From: Clostridia bacterium
Lineage (GTDB): Bacteria; Bacillota; Clostridia; Oscillospirales; CAG-272
Direction of reading: 5' to 3'
Length of the DNA: 5,943 nucleotides
Assembly (NCBI GenBank): GCA_017395885.1
Contig: JAFQNM010000043.1
Location: forward strand, 1 to 5,943
Shown piece after piece: positions 5,926-5,943 of this stretch (the first letter of the stretch is position 1; each line of letters opens with the position of its first letter). Below the pieces are notes generated by a model. It did not search any database. It saw only the letters and a program-made list of their open reading frames with translations, and was not told where the DNA came from. The position numbers were made by a program, and so were the translations under genes.

Positions 5926-5943
5926 TCCATCAAATTGATTTAC

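Larger units (their letters stand above)
5821..5943 (-). mobile_element. Group II intron, 3' end (continues beyond window)
   Basis: Group II introns are self-splicing ribozymes and retroelements. Only the 3' end is here: domain V (5925-5892) and domain VI (5883-5821), preceded by G-A-T-G-G-A-A, a lead-in I recall from other Firmicutes introns. It is in the sense orientation of the recombinase gene. The most likely 3' end is ...TTACCTAT at 5821, which has the required terminal AY and leaves the recombinase frame resuming one base into a codon. The reverse-transcriptase gene, domains I-IV and the 5' splice site lie beyond base 5943. Confidence 0.8.

Noticed and set aside
5890..5943. Open frame toward TGA at 5892-5890 as the end of an intron-encoded protein
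   Set aside because: It translates the domain V hairpin itself; reverse-transcriptase genes end before domain V.
1..5943. CRISPR array, tRNA or rRNA genes
   Set aside because: No regularly spaced direct repeats, cloverleaf-type sequences or rRNA-like stretches were seen on either strand.

Overview
The window looks like a chromosomal segment of a gut or rumen Clostridia bacterium. I infer a Ruminococcus/Oscillospiraceae-like host from four things: moderate G+C, strong AGGAGG-type ribosome sites, sigma-A-type promoters, and the gene families present. No gene settles the species. From left to right, metabolic genes give way to a region of mobile-element debris at the right end.

Left part (1-2430). 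A nicotinate phosphoribosyltransferase gene (pncB, NAD salvage) runs off the left edge on the minus strand. Back to back with it, a 601-aa DUF2961/GH172-type glycoside hydrolase gene runs on the plus strand. The two promoters have -35 boxes only 8 bp apart, and an 18-bp palindrome overlaps the pncB -10 box. The hydrolase gene ends at a perfect 40-bp palindrome that should terminate transcription from both sides.

Middle part (2436-4173). Two minus-strand genes form a likely operon behind a clear promoter: a PfoR-like PTS EIIC membrane protein, then 25 bp later a 190-aa protein of unknown role carrying an E...D...ExK pattern typical of PD-(D/E)xK nucleases. The nuclease-like gene should start at an ATG at 3008, not at the TTG that gives the longer reading frame.

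Right part (4188-5943). A 0.45-kb non-coding stretch holds what looks like the left end of an IS200/IS605-type insertion sequence: a terminator hairpin, a second hairpin, a leader that can hide the ribosome site, and the first 17 codons of a tnpA-like gene that then stops. Beyond it, on the minus strand, lies the C-terminal two thirds of a large serine recombinase. Its N-terminal catalytic domain is absent because the gene is interrupted by a group II intron. The intron's domains V and VI can be read directly at 5821-5925, in the sense orientation for the recombinase. The rest of the intron and the 5' exon must lie beyond the right edge.

The most notable observation is this split serine recombinase: the annotated-looking 392-aa reading frame is probably a 3' exon, not a complete gene. 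The PfoR/nuclease-like gene pair and the regulated IS200-like remnant are the next most interesting items. No CRISPR array, tRNA or rRNA was seen.
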